A program made the translations under genes and the position numbers. Below the pieces are notes generated by a model. That model saw only the letters and a program-made list of their open reading frames with translations. It was not told the DNA's origin and searched no databases. A stretch of 64,000 bases of DNA from VXYL01 sp965243175 (GTDB taxonomy: Bacteria > Pseudomonadota > Gammaproteobacteria > Pseudomonadales > Azotimanducaceae): the NCBI GenBank assembly GCA_965243175.1, contig OZ251532.1:4650001-4714000 (forward strand), written 5' to 3'. This document shows positions 32,590-40,543 of this stretch, piece after piece; position 1 is the first letter of the stretch; every line of letters begins with the position of its first letter.

Positions 32590-33893
32590 TGAAGTACGCC
32601 CGCCTCGGGCCGGTACTGCGGAACCACGTAGGGACCTTGCGGAACCACCGCCACCGCTCGGTCGCCGCTCGCCGCCACGCTCTCGGCCACGGCGTCTTCC
32701 AGCGACTCGATGCAGTCCACGCAGGTGAGCGCCTGGTCGTCTTCGTCGAGGTCGCTGCGCATCCGCACTCGCGCCGCGCGTTGCGCCTTCAGCAGCATTT
32801 CGCTCTCCCATTCGTCCACGTCCGCCATCCGCTTCCGCGTCAAGGCGTCGAGAAACCGCTCCGCGCCTTCGTCGCGCAGCCGCTTCTGAGCGGCCCGAAA
32901 AGCGTTGGAACCGATCCCCTCGGCGCACTGCGCGGCGAGGATCAAGGTGGCGTCGGGAGCGGCGATGTCGAGCGGCGTCACCATGCCCTTCACGGCCTGG
33001 TAGTAGGTCTGGTCCAGCGGGAACCCGGCGCTGGTCGTGACCACGGTGCGAAAGCGCCGCGCCACCGGCACCGTCAGATAGCGGCTGGCGAACGCCACGG
33101 CTTGCTGGTGGCTGGCGGCGATTGCGCCGAAGTTCAGGAACGAGAGGCGGCGCGATTCGTCGATCACGGTGTTGAGCGCGTAGACCGCGCCGAGCATCCG
33201 CACCATCTCCAATTGTTCTTCGTGCAGCGGATTGCCATCGAGGCGGCAGGGCAGGGCGTGGGGATGTTCCATGAAGCGGGCGCTGTGGAAGGTGCGGATG
33301 GTGTCCGCGTGGGCGATGCCGGGCGCCACCACCTTGCGCCCCCCGGAGTAGCCAGCCATGAAGTGCGGCTCGACGAGACCGGTAGCGATGCGCAGATCGG
33401 CATCGACGAAGCGACGGTCGAGCTTGGTCGGCGTGCCGCGGGTGGCGGTGGGCCCGAGGTCGACGTGCGCGTCGTCGTCCTGCGCATCGTGGTTCACCAC
33501 CCGCACCTGCTCGGCAACCCACGGATCTCCAAGCACCGCCGCCAGTTCGTCGCCTTCGTTGGGACGATGCAGCCCAGTGGCCACGAGCACCGTGACGTCC
33601 CCGGCGTCGATGCCAGCGCCCAGCAACGTCTCGATCAACGGCCGCAGAAACAGCCCGTTCGGCACCGGCCGCGTGACGTCGCAAACCAGAACGCACGCCG
33701 ACCGCTTCCCCTCGGCAAGCTCCGCAAGCGGCGGGCAACCAACCGGCATGGCCAAGGCCCGTCGCACCGCCGCCAGTGGCGCCGCGACAACCGGCATGGG
33801 TGGCTCCGCCACCACGGTCACGTCCCACTCGTCGGCGAGAGAGAGCGGCAGCCGGGCCTTGCCGTAGGGCAGTTCGACGATCAAGATGCACAC
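32586..33893 (-). CDS. LarA-like nickel-pincer racemase (DUF2088)
   Basis: This 435-residue protein matches LarA, whose covalently bound nickel-pincer nucleotide catalyses racemisation or epimerisation of 2-hydroxy acids. Key residues are in place: DVTRPVP, ATGLHR with H109, EPHFMAGYSGGRK with H177 and K187 (the lysine that carries the pincer in LarA, there K184), and TFHSARFM with H203. The C-terminal 60 residues are acidic and variable. No larB, larC or larE gene for making the cofactor lies in the window. The start is GTG at 33893. It is the first gene of a three-gene operon with the PLP lyase and thiolase-like protein; hydroxy-acid catabolism is inferred. Confidence 0.87.
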   Translation of the reverse strand: MCILIVELPYGKARLPLSLADEWDVTVVAEPPMPVVAAPLAAVRRALAMPVGCPPLAELAEGKRSACVLVCDVTRPVPNGLFLRPLIETLLGAGIDAGDVTVLVATGLHRPNEGDELAAVLGDPWVAEQVRVVNHDAQDDDAHVDLGPTATRGTPTKLDRRFVDADLRIATGLVEPHFMAGYSGGRKVVAPGIAHADTIRTFHSARFMEHPHALPCRLDGNPLHEEQLEMVRMLGAVYALNTVIDESRRLSFLNFGAIAASHQQAVAFASRYLTVPVARRFRTVVTTSAGFPLDQTYYQAVKGMVTPLDIAAPDATLILAAQCAEGIGSNAFRAAQKRLRDEGAERFLDALTRKRMADVDEWESEMLLKAQRAARVRMRSDLDEDDQALTCVDCIESLEDAVAESVAASGDRAVAVVPQGPYVVPQYRPEAGVLQ

Positions 33894-33906
33894 TCAAACG
33901 TATCGA

Positions 33907-33960
33907 GCCGCGAAGCGTACCAAAGCGTCGGGTGCCGCGAAGCGTACCAAAGCGTCGGGT
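33907..33960. repeat. 27-bp sequence repeated twice in tandem
   Basis: Bases 33907-33933 and 33934-33960 are identical (beginning GCCGCGAAGCGTACCAAAG), and the first five bases recur at 33961. The pair lies between the larA-like start and the duplicated Rpn 3' end, so this short intergenic stretch shows replication slippage. Confidence 0.9.
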
Positions 33961-33994
33961 GCCGCTTGCGGCGTTGCGCGACGACGAAGCGCAT

Positions 33995-34390
33995 CGCCGC
34001 ACCAGCGGCGAGTCAGCGGACGCGATCGTCCGCCGCCGCAGCTTCGACCTTCGCGATCAGCTGGTCGAGCGGGTCTGCCAAGAGCCACTCGCCGATCTCC
34101 ACCAGCGTGGCCGCCGAACGCACCTCGTCGAGGAGCGGATCCAGACGCCTCGCCGACTCGCCGAAACGCACCGTCGCCAGCCTTCGCAGCCCCCTGCGCT
34201 CGCCTTCGGCGCGCCCCAGCTCGATTCCCTGCTCGATGCCCTGCTCGATTCCCTCGGCGCGTCCCTGCTCGAACCACTCCTCGGTCCAGCCCCTGGCCCT
34301 TTCCTCCAGTTGCGAACGAAACTCGTCCAGACTCGCCATCGCTTTCATCTCCTCCGCCATCTCGCCGTCCACGCCCAGCCGTCGCAGCGC
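33995..34390 (-). pseudogene. Tandem duplicate of the 3' end of the adjacent Rpn-type nuclease gene
   Basis: This 396-bp block is a copy of 34391-34822, lying directly head to tail with it. It carries the last 119 codons of the Rpn gene (34013-34372 reads open from a GTG), with a few substitutions and three 12-bp Gly-Ile-Glu-Gln units instead of six. It has no catalytic domain and no evident promoter, so it is read as a non-functional duplicate, though a small C-terminal protein from internal initiation is conceivable. Confidence 0.88.
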
Positions 34391-34408
34391 CGCCGCACCA
34401 GCGGCGAG

Positions 34409-35569
34409 TCAGCGGACGCGATCGTCCGCCGCCGCAGCTTCGACCTTCGCGATCAGCTGGTCGAGCGGGTCTGCCATGAGCCACTCGCCGATCTCCACCA
34501 GCGTGGCCGCCGAACGCACCTCGTCGAGGAGCGGATCCAGACGCCTCGCCGACTCGCCGAAACGCACCGTCGCCAGCCTTCGCAGCCCCCTGCGCTCGCC
34601 TTCGGCGCGCCCCAGCTCGATGCCCTGCTCGATTCCCTGCTCGATGCCCTGCTCGATTCCCTGCTCGATGCCCTGCTCGATTCCCTCGGCACGGCCCTGC
34701 TCGAACCACTCCTCGGTCCAGCCCCTGGCCCTTTCCTCCAGTTGCGAACGGAACTCGTCCAGACTCGCCATCGCTTTCATCTCCTCCGCCGTCTCGCCGT
34801 CCACGCCCAGCCGTCGCAGCGCCCACTCGAGCATCGTCCTCGCCAGGCGCTTCGGCGTAAAGCCTCGCAGCAGCGCCACCGGCCGCAGCATGGCGTCCAG
34901 AGTGGACGCGCTCTCCAACGAGATCTGCAGCGACACCGCGTTGCCACGCTTGGGATCGTCCCTACGGTGGCGGTCGAAATCAAGCCCGAAGTAGGCGTGG
35001 CGCAGCTGGAACCCCGCCAGATCGTCCGCCGCCCGCCGAGCGTCCTCGATGTCTTCCGGGCGCACCGCTGCGATCGCCGGCGGCCTCGGCTGCGCGATCA
35101 GCCCGTGCAGCGTCGTGGAGGCGGTCCAGCGCCGCGGCCCGTTGTGGATGACGAGCGGGAAGACCGGCGGATACGGCCCGCCCACGCGCACTCTGCCGGT
35201 GGTCTCCAGTTCGGCGAGCAGCTGCATCGTGTAGCCGGCCATGCGCAGCGCCATGCCGCGGTCCACCGAGCTCTGGAACTCGACGAGGATCAGCAGGTAG
35301 CCGCCCGGGTCCTCCCGGTCCTGCGCCCAGCGGAAGCGCACCTGCCACACCTGGTCGCCGAGGCGTTTGCGGAAGCCGGGCGTGACCCACTCGGCGGGGA
35401 GCTTGCGCAGGGTGCGGAAGTCGAGCGCGGCGACGGTGCGCGGGTCGAGCGGGCCATTCGGCTTCACGGCGTAGCCGCGCAGGGCGTCGGCGATCATCCG
35501 CGGGAAGGAGTAGATCGCCTTGAACGCCGGGTCGGTGGGCAGGCGGTCGCTGTCTTTGGGGCTGGCCAT
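34409..35569 (-). CDS. Rpn-family (YhgA-like) PD-(D/E)XK nuclease/transposase-like protein
   Basis: This 386-residue protein resembles the Rpn family of recombination-promoting nucleases. The core has FKAIYSFPRMIADALRGY, WQVRFRW and the catalytic-type block GGYLLILVEFQSSVDRGMALRMAGYT (E-x-Q replacing E-x-K, as usual in this family), then PPVFPLVIHNGPRRW. The C-terminal third holds a charged helix with six GIEQ repeats (12-bp units at 34616-34687) that is followed by a domain shared with its truncated duplicate. The ATG at 35569 is preferred; an upstream frame to 35803 is possible. Rpn proteins have been tied to RecA-independent recombination and, more recently, phage defence. Confidence 0.82.
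   Translation of the reverse strand: MASPKDSDRLPTDPAFKAIYSFPRMIADALRGYAVKPNGPLDPRTVAALDFRTLRKLPAEWVTPGFRKRLGDQVWQVRFRWAQDREDPGGYLLILVEFQSSVDRGMALRMAGYTMQLLAELETTGRVRVGGPYPPVFPLVIHNGPRRWTASTTLHGLIAQPRPPAIAAVRPEDIEDARRAADDLAGFQLRHAYFGLDFDRHRRDDPKRGNAVSLQISLESASTLDAMLRPVALLRGFTPKRLARTMLEWALRRLGVDGETAEEMKAMASLDEFRSQLEERARGWTEEWFEQGRAEGIEQGIEQGIEQGIEQGIEQGIELGRAEGERRGLRRLATVRFGESARRLDPLLDEVRSAATLVEIGEWLMADPLDQLIAKVEAAAADDRVR
34616..34687 (-). repeat. 12-bp tandem repeat (six units) encoding Gly-Ile-Glu-Gln
   Basis: Six units of CTCGAT(G/T)CCCTG, alternating G and T at the seventh position, run 34616-34687. The duplicate copy at 34220-34255 has only three. Length is a multiple of three so the frame is kept, but copy number clearly varies between the two paralogous blocks. 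Confidence 0.92.
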
Positions 35570-35841
35570 GGCGCCACCATAGGCAGCGCTGCGGCGGCTG
35601 TATGCGGGCGATCGCCCCTTTGTGGTGTGAGACATTTGCCATACAGAATGTGAGACATCCGCCCGCCTGAAGCCCCCCGAAAAGCCTGCCCTCCGACGCG
35701 AGCCCGGCCCCAACCCACCACCCGCATCCAAGCAGGCTATGATTGCCCGTTCCATGCATCCCCCGCCCACCCCCTTAGCCTCCGCCCACCCCACCCACGC
35801 CACCTCGGCGAAGGCCCCCGCCCAAACCGCCAGCTGTCCCC

Positions 35842-37263
35842 ATGCCCCATAGCGCCCCGTCGCGCCGTCAGTCCCCTCGCCGTGCTTCCGCGGAAGTCCG
35901 CAAGCGCGCCCGGCGCATGGCGCGCCTCGCCGGTTTCACCGAGGGCAGCGTCGGGCGGCACCTGGTTCGCCTCGGCTCCTTCATGGCCCTCGGCTCGCTC
36001 TCCATGAACGTGGCGCGCCTGGCCGAAGCGGCCTACCTCGGCTTCGTCGGCACCGAAGCGTTGGCGGCGATGGGCTTCGCCTTCCCCATCACCATCTTCC
36101 TCTTCGCCTTCGCGGGCGGCATCGGCACCGGCGCCTCGTCCGTCATCGCCCGTGCCTACGGCGCCGGAGATCGCCGCCAGGCAGCGCGACTGGTCGCCCA
36201 CGCGGAGTTCCTCGTGCTCCTGGTCGGCGTGGTCATCGGCGCCGCGAGCTACGTCTTCGCCGAAGACCTGCTGGCCTTGCTCGGCGCCAAGGGCGAGGTG
36301 CTGACGATGGCCACCGAGTACTTGAGCGTCTACATGCTCGGCTTCCCGCTCTTCATGCTCTCCATGGTCGGCTCGACCCTCCTGCGCGCAACCGGCAGCG
36401 CCGCCAGCCCCGGCGTGGTGATGACCACCGGCTCGATGCTCCAGATAGCTCTCGGCCCGGTCCTCATCTTCGGCCTGTTCGGCGTCCCCGAACTCGGCAT
36501 CGCCGGAGCCGCCTGGGCCTATGTCGCCTCCCGCGTCTTCAGCGTAATCCTCTACGGCGTGATCCTGGTCCGCGTCCGCATGGTGAGCTGGTCGCTGGAA
36601 GGCTTGCTCGCCTCCTGGCGGGCGGTCCTGCACGTCGGCGGCCCGGCCACGTTCAGCGCCCTCGTGCAGCCCATCTCCATGCTGGTCGCCACCCGCCTGC
36701 TGGCCGAACACGGCCACGAGGTGGTCGCTGGCTACACCGTGGCTGCCAGAGTCGAAACGATGGTCCACATGGTGCTCTGGTCCGCGTCTTCCTCGGTCTC
36801 CCCCTTCGTCGGCCAGAACTGGGGCGCGGGCAACTTCCACCGCGTGCGCGTCGCCTTGCGCCAGTGCAACTGGTTCTGCCTCGTCTGGGGCGTGGTCACC
36901 TTCGCCGTGCTAGCAATCGTCGGCGAAACCGTCGTGCGCTGGATCGACCCGAACCCCACGGTGGTCGAAGTGGCCGCCCTCTTCTTCTGGATCATCCCCC
37001 TCTCCATCGGCTTCATGGGCCTGATGCAGGTCGCCACCTCCTGCTTCAACGCCCTCGGCCAGCCGCTGCCCCCGCTGGTGATTTCCCTGGCGCGAACGTT
37101 CGTCTGCTACGTCCCCCTGACGATTCTCGGCAACATGCTCTGGGGCTACGCGGGCGTCTTCCTGGCGATGGCGTTCGCCAACGTCGCGCTCGGCATCGCC
37201 GCCTGGTACTGGAACCGCCACGCCGTGCGCCGCGGCATCGCCTTGGCCACGAGCGCCGCATGA
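35842..37263 (+). CDS. MATE-family multidrug/solute exporter
   Basis: This 473-residue protein has twelve predicted membrane helices and the MATE pattern of two homologous halves. Blocks include AAYLGFVGTEALAAMGFAFPI, GIGTGASSVIARAYGAGDRRQA, SAASPGVVMTTGSMLQIALGPVLIF and, in the second half, SPFVGQNWGAGNFHR. MATE exporters use sodium or proton gradients to expel cationic drugs and metabolites. The ATG at 35842 is used; the first 25 residues are basic and ATG 35917 is a possible start. Its stop overlaps the start of the amidase gene (ATGA at 37260-37263), so the two are co-expressed. Confidence 0.9.
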   Translation: MPHSAPSRRQSPRRASAEVRKRARRMARLAGFTEGSVGRHLVRLGSFMALGSLSMNVARLAEAAYLGFVGTEALAAMGFAFPITIFLFAFAGGIGTGASSVIARAYGAGDRRQAARLVAHAEFLVLLVGVVIGAASYVFAEDLLALLGAKGEVLTMATEYLSVYMLGFPLFMLSMVGSTLLRATGSAASPGVVMTTGSMLQIALGPVLIFGLFGVPELGIAGAAWAYVASRVFSVILYGVILVRVRMVSWSLEGLLASWRAVLHVGGPATFSALVQPISMLVATRLLAEHGHEVVAGYTVAARVETMVHMVLWSASSSVSPFVGQNWGAGNFHRVRVALRQCNWFCLVWGVVTFAVLAIVGETVVRWIDPNPTVVEVAALFFWIIPLSIGFMGLMQVATSCFNALGQPLPPLVISLARTFVCYVPLTILGNMLWGYAGVFLAMAFANVALGIAAWYWNRHAVRRGIALATSAA

Positions 37264-37706
37264 GCGCAAGCCTTCCCCCCAACAACCAGCCCGTTCGCTC
37301 CAGGCGCGGCGGCGTGAAGTACGTCCTGCTGCATCACGGCCAATGCCCCGGCGGCCTCTTCCACTATCGCATCGACGCCCAAGGCGAATGCCGCGCCGAA
37401 CTTCCAGAAGCCCAGCGCGGCCAGCATCCGCGCAGCATCGGCGTAGCCCTCGACGGCGACTTCGACGCCGCCCCGCCCACCTCCACGCAGCTCGCCGCCC
37501 TTCAGGCCCTGCTGTTACAGTTGAAGCTCCGCTACCCGGATTGCGAACTCGGCGCCCACCGCCAAGTCCGCGGCGCCGTCGAGACCACCTGCCCCGGCCG
37601 TCGCTTCCCCTTGCAAGCGCTCTTGGCCTGGTCGCGCAGCGACTTGCCGAAGCTGCGCGACGAGTCCCACCGCCGCAGCTTCGAGGAACAGTACTCCCGC
37701 ATCTGA
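37260..37706 (+). CDS. Small N-acetylmuramoyl-L-alanine amidase-like protein
   Basis: This 148-residue protein resembles the amidase_2/peptidoglycan-recognition fold. Zinc ligands can be placed at H25 or H26 (LLHHG), H100 (GAHRQV) and C111 (TTCPGRRFP), and the FHYRID and QHPRSIGVALDGDF blocks are typical. Such enzymes cut the bond between muramic acid and the stem peptide. No signal peptide is visible, so it either acts in the cytoplasm on recycled fragments or needs another export route. Its ATG overlaps the MATE exporter stop, an unusual pairing. Confidence 0.78.
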   Translation: MSASLPPNNQPVRSRRGGVKYVLLHHGQCPGGLFHYRIDAQGECRAELPEAQRGQHPRSIGVALDGDFDAAPPTSTQLAALQALLLQLKLRYPDCELGAHRQVRGAVETTCPGRRFPLQALLAWSRSDLPKLRDESHRRSFEEQYSRI

Positions 37707-37784
37707 TCGCCGCCCAACCGCCCTTGGCGACACCGCCTCCCTCCGCCACAATCGCCCCATGTTGCGATTCGCGAAACCCCGACA

Positions 37785-38657
37785 ATGCGCCTGCACCTGA
37801 TCGACGGCACTTTCGAGCTCTTCCGCGCCCACTACGCGAAGCGCCCCGAACGCCTCGCCCCCGATGGCCGCGACGTCAAAGCCACCGTCGGCGTCCTGAC
37901 GTCGCTCATCTACCTCCTCGACGACGCCGAGGAAAGCGCCACCCACCTGGCCGTCGCCTTCGACAACCCCATCGAGTCCTTCCGCAACGAACTCTTCGCC
38001 GGCTACAAGACCGGCGAAGGCATGGACCCCAACATCGTCGCCCAGTTCGATTTGGTGGAGCAGGCCGTCGCCGCCCTAGGCGTCACCGTCTGGTCGATGG
38101 CCCGCTTCGAAGCCGACGACGCCCTCGCCACCGCCGCCCGCCGTTGGCGCAACGACGTCGCCCAGGTGCGCATCCTGTCGCCGGACAAGGACCTCGGCCA
38201 ATGCGTCACCGGCAACCGCGTGGTGCAGGTGGATCGAATCCGCAAGCGCGTCATCGACGAAGACGGCGTGTACGCCAAGCACGGCTGCGCCCCGGCGAGC
38301 ATCCCGGACTGGCTCGCCCTGGTGGGCGATTCCGCCGATGGCATCCCCGGCGTCCCGGGCTTCGGCGCCAAGACAGCCGCCGCGCTGCTGACGCGCTACC
38401 GCACCATGGAAGCCATCCCCCGCGTCTCCGCCCACTGGGACGTCAAGCTGCGCGGCGCGATGCGCCTCGCCGCCACCCTGCACGAGATGCGCGACGAAGT
38501 AGCCCTTTACAAGACCTTGGCGACGTTGGCGGAGGACGTCCCTCTCGCCGAGTCCCTAGAGGACTTGCGCTGGCGCGGCGCCCACCGAACGCGATTCGAG
38601 GCGCTGGCGAAGACCCTCGGCGGCGTACCCGCGCGTCCCCGCCTCTGGCGCGGTTGA
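37785..38657 (+). CDS. Stand-alone 5'-3' exonuclease (PolA N-terminal type)
   Basis: This 290-residue protein corresponds to the 5'-nuclease domain of DNA polymerase I. It shows the metal-binding aspartate-rich blocks LIDGTFELFRAHYA, AFDN, GYKTGEGMDP, FEADDALATAARRW and SPDKDLGQCV, and a helix-three-turn-helix (GDSADGIPGVPGFGAKTAAALL). Known relatives remove RNA primers and flaps. No polymerase domain follows. The ATG at 37785 sits 78 bases after the amidase gene. Confidence 0.88.
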   Translation: MRLHLIDGTFELFRAHYAKRPERLAPDGRDVKATVGVLTSLIYLLDDAEESATHLAVAFDNPIESFRNELFAGYKTGEGMDPNIVAQFDLVEQAVAALGVTVWSMARFEADDALATAARRWRNDVAQVRILSPDKDLGQCVTGNRVVQVDRIRKRVIDEDGVYAKHGCAPASIPDWLALVGDSADGIPGVPGFGAKTAAALLTRYRTMEAIPRVSAHWDVKLRGAMRLAATLHEMRDEVALYKTLATLAEDVPLAESLEDLRWRGAHRTRFEALAKTLGGVPARPRLWRG

Positions 38658-38719
38658 GGTGCCCCCTTCGCGGGAACGTCGGGACAGTTGGCAGAGTCTC
38701 GCCGCGACGCGCCTAGTCC

Positions 38720-38960
38720 CTGTTCACCGGCACATGCGCCGGCTACTGCCACAGCCCCACCGTGGAACGCGCCGCCCCCTACCTCCTCGACTGCACATGG
38801 CGACACGGCGACGGCAGCGACCAGGCCCTGTTCGACATCATCGCCAACGGCGTCCCGCAAACCCCAATGATCGCCTTCAGAGGCAGACTCCCCAAGGCGA
38901 CGCCGACATCTGGCGCATCGTCGCTTACATCTCGACTACCGCACCGGCCTGCGATGGCTG
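38720..38960 (+). pseudogene. Frameshifted cytochrome c class I remnant
   Basis: Translated from 38720, the frame gives LFTGTCAGYCHSP with a heme-binding C-x-x-x-C-H motif, then DQALFDIIANGVPQTPMIAF and RGRLP, a typical small cytochrome c. After 38892 the matching sequence (GDADIWRIVAYIS) continues in another frame, so one base appears lost there. An in-frame TAG at 38714 lies immediately upstream, so the N terminus and export signal are gone. The remaining 38658-39077 shows nothing else coding that I can support. Confidence 0.75.
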
Positions 38961-39077
38961 AGATCGTAGCCGAGCGTGACAGCGATGTAGTCTGAAGTCC
39001 GGGTCCGTTGAGCGTGGCGGCCACCGACGAGGGCATCGACCCAACGCCACGAAGTGAACTCGCCCGGGCCGGTCGCG

Positions 39078-40151
39078 TTATGCGTCCGGGCGCGGCAGGA
39101 CGATGTAGTCGTAGTCCAACACCGGATGCGCGCGGTAGCCGAACGCCTCGATCCTCCGCCAGATGGCGTGAATGCGCTCCAAGTCATCGGGTGTCGCCAA
39201 CGGATGGAGGCCCCGGGTCGGAGCGCCCGGATAGGATTTGCCGCCAAGAATTTCGAGCAGAATGACGGGCCGGTTCTCGCGGATGAGCCTCTCGGCCCCG
39301 GCCAGAACTTCGTCCTCGAAGCCCTCCACGTCGATCTTGAGCACGGAGACGTTCTGGAAACCGAAGCTGTCCAAGGGGCGTAGCTCCGCCCGGTCGCCCC
39401 CGGTGCCGACGGCTACGCCGCCTTCGCCCATCGCCTTGCCCACGAGCCCCTCTTTCACGTCGACCACGGCTATCTCTCTAGGCGGATTCATCTCTACGAT
39501 TCGAGTGTCCGCGCCCACCGCGTACCTTAGGGCCGTGACGTTTGAGAGGCCGTTGAGTTCGATGTTGCGGCGGAGCTCCCGGTAGGCCTTGCGCTGAGGT
39601 TCGAAGGCGTAGACGCGGCCTTGCGGCCCGACGAGGCGGCCCATCAGCAGGGCATGGGTGCCGATGTAGGCGCCGACGTCCAGCGCCACGCTGCCAGGAA
39701 CCACATGCTCCTGAAGGTTGCGGACGACATGGGCTTCCCAAACCAAGCCCTTCGCAAGGTTCGCTTTGATCGGATCCCGGGGCGGCGGTTCGATCCAGAG
39801 GCGCCCGATGTAGGGCGTCCGCCACCAGATCGACAGGCACTGCACCCACCCATGGAGTGAGCAAGACCAAGGCGGCCTTGGCACGACGTGCTCCTCGTAG
39901 TCGGCGAAGGGGAAGGCCTCGACGTATTTCTCCGTCTCAGTGGCGTCCAACAGCAGCAGGGGATCGAGGCAGGGCGGCGATGTACAAGCGGGAGCCCGTT
40001 CCGCGCCCTCCGCCCAAGAGAGGAAGCTTAACTGCTCGCAGCCGCTGGCCATGAGGAGCGCCAGCGCAATAGCGATATGCTTCGTGCGCGGAGTTCCCGG
40101 TAGGCCTTGCGTCGAGGGCTTCAAGGACGAAGCCCTAGCCGGAGTGCTCAT
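39078..40151 (-). CDS. FkbM-family SAM methyltransferase with a lipoprotein-type signal
   Basis: This 357-residue protein has the FkbM methyltransferase core: SVALDVGAYIGTHALLMGRLVG (SAM loop), GRVYAFEPQRKAYRELRRNIELNGLSN, LKIDVEGFEDEVLAGAERLI and VILLEILGG. Residues about 23-38 read TKHIAIALALLMASGC, which looks like a lipoprotein signal with lipobox MASGC, odd for an enzyme that needs cytoplasmic SAM. The first 20 codons from ATG 40151 are antisense to a displaced FkbM fragment (40111-40173), so the 5' end may have been created by rearrangement; the native start may be lost. The target of methylation is unknown. Confidence 0.78.
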   Translation of the reverse strand: MSTPARASSLKPSTQGLPGTPRTKHIAIALALLMASGCEQLSFLSWAEGAERAPACTSPPCLDPLLLLDATETEKYVEAFPFADYEEHVVPRPPWSCSLHGWVQCLSIWWRTPYIGRLWIEPPPRDPIKANLAKGLVWEAHVVRNLQEHVVPGSVALDVGAYIGTHALLMGRLVGPQGRVYAFEPQRKAYRELRRNIELNGLSNVTALRYAVGADTRIVEMNPPREIAVVDVKEGLVGKAMGEGGVAVGTGGDRAELRPLDSFGFQNVSVLKIDVEGFEDEVLAGAERLIRENRPVILLEILGGKSYPGAPTRGLHPLATPDDLERIHAIWRRIEAFGYRAHPVLDYDYIVLPRPDA

Positions 40152-40173
40152 CCGCGAGGGCCGGCCCGGTCAT
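40089..40173 (+). pseudogene. Scrambled fragments of an FkbM methyltransferase gene
   Basis: Plus-strand codons 40111-40173 read VEGFKDEALAG then VLIREGRPGH, clearly homologous to VEGFEDEVLAG and RLIRENRP of the neighbouring gene but on the opposite strand. Just before it, 40089-40111 repeats 39571-39593 of that gene in direct orientation with one mismatch (23 bases). Two pieces from different places and strands have been joined. Confidence 0.75.
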
Positions 40174-40189
40174 TCTGCACGTTGGGGCG

Positions 40190-40543
40190 CTACACCGGGC
40201 CATCCCGCCCAAGGGCGCGAACGCGGTCCAGCAGCTCATCGCCGGTCTCGCACGCGAGCATCCAGTCGCCGACGTCGTCCAGGCGGTCGACGTCGACCGA
40301 GCGCAGCAGCGTCGAAAGTCGGCCGGCGGTCTGCGCGCCGAAGCGGGCAACCGCTTGGCGGCGCAACGTGCGCGTGGCACCTTCGGCAAGTCCCTGCGCG
40401 TGTACCTGCGCATCGTGTTCTTCGAACCACTTGTCCCAAGTGGCTTCCATCAATGTTGGCATCGCTTGTCCTCCTTGCCGCGTTCGCCGCAGCCAGTCCT
40501 CATAGTACGACAGCTGGCGCGTGTCCATGCCGCGTCGCCGCCT
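40190..40543 (-). pseudogene. 3' part of an Rpn-type nuclease gene split by an insertion sequence
   Basis: This segment encodes the C-terminal 114 residues (MDTRQLSYYEDWL... DELLDRVRALGRDGPV) of an Rpn-family protein whose N-terminal part is at 42252-42965. The insertion sequence lies between, and the target duplication AGGCGGCGA (on the coding strand) is the last in-frame sequence common to both parts. Alone it has no catalytic domain. Confidence 0.88.
40535..40543. repeat. 9-bp target-site duplication, left copy
   Basis: TCGCCGCCT directly flanks the left inverted repeat of the insertion sequence and is repeated exactly at 42252-42260. Confidence 0.93.
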
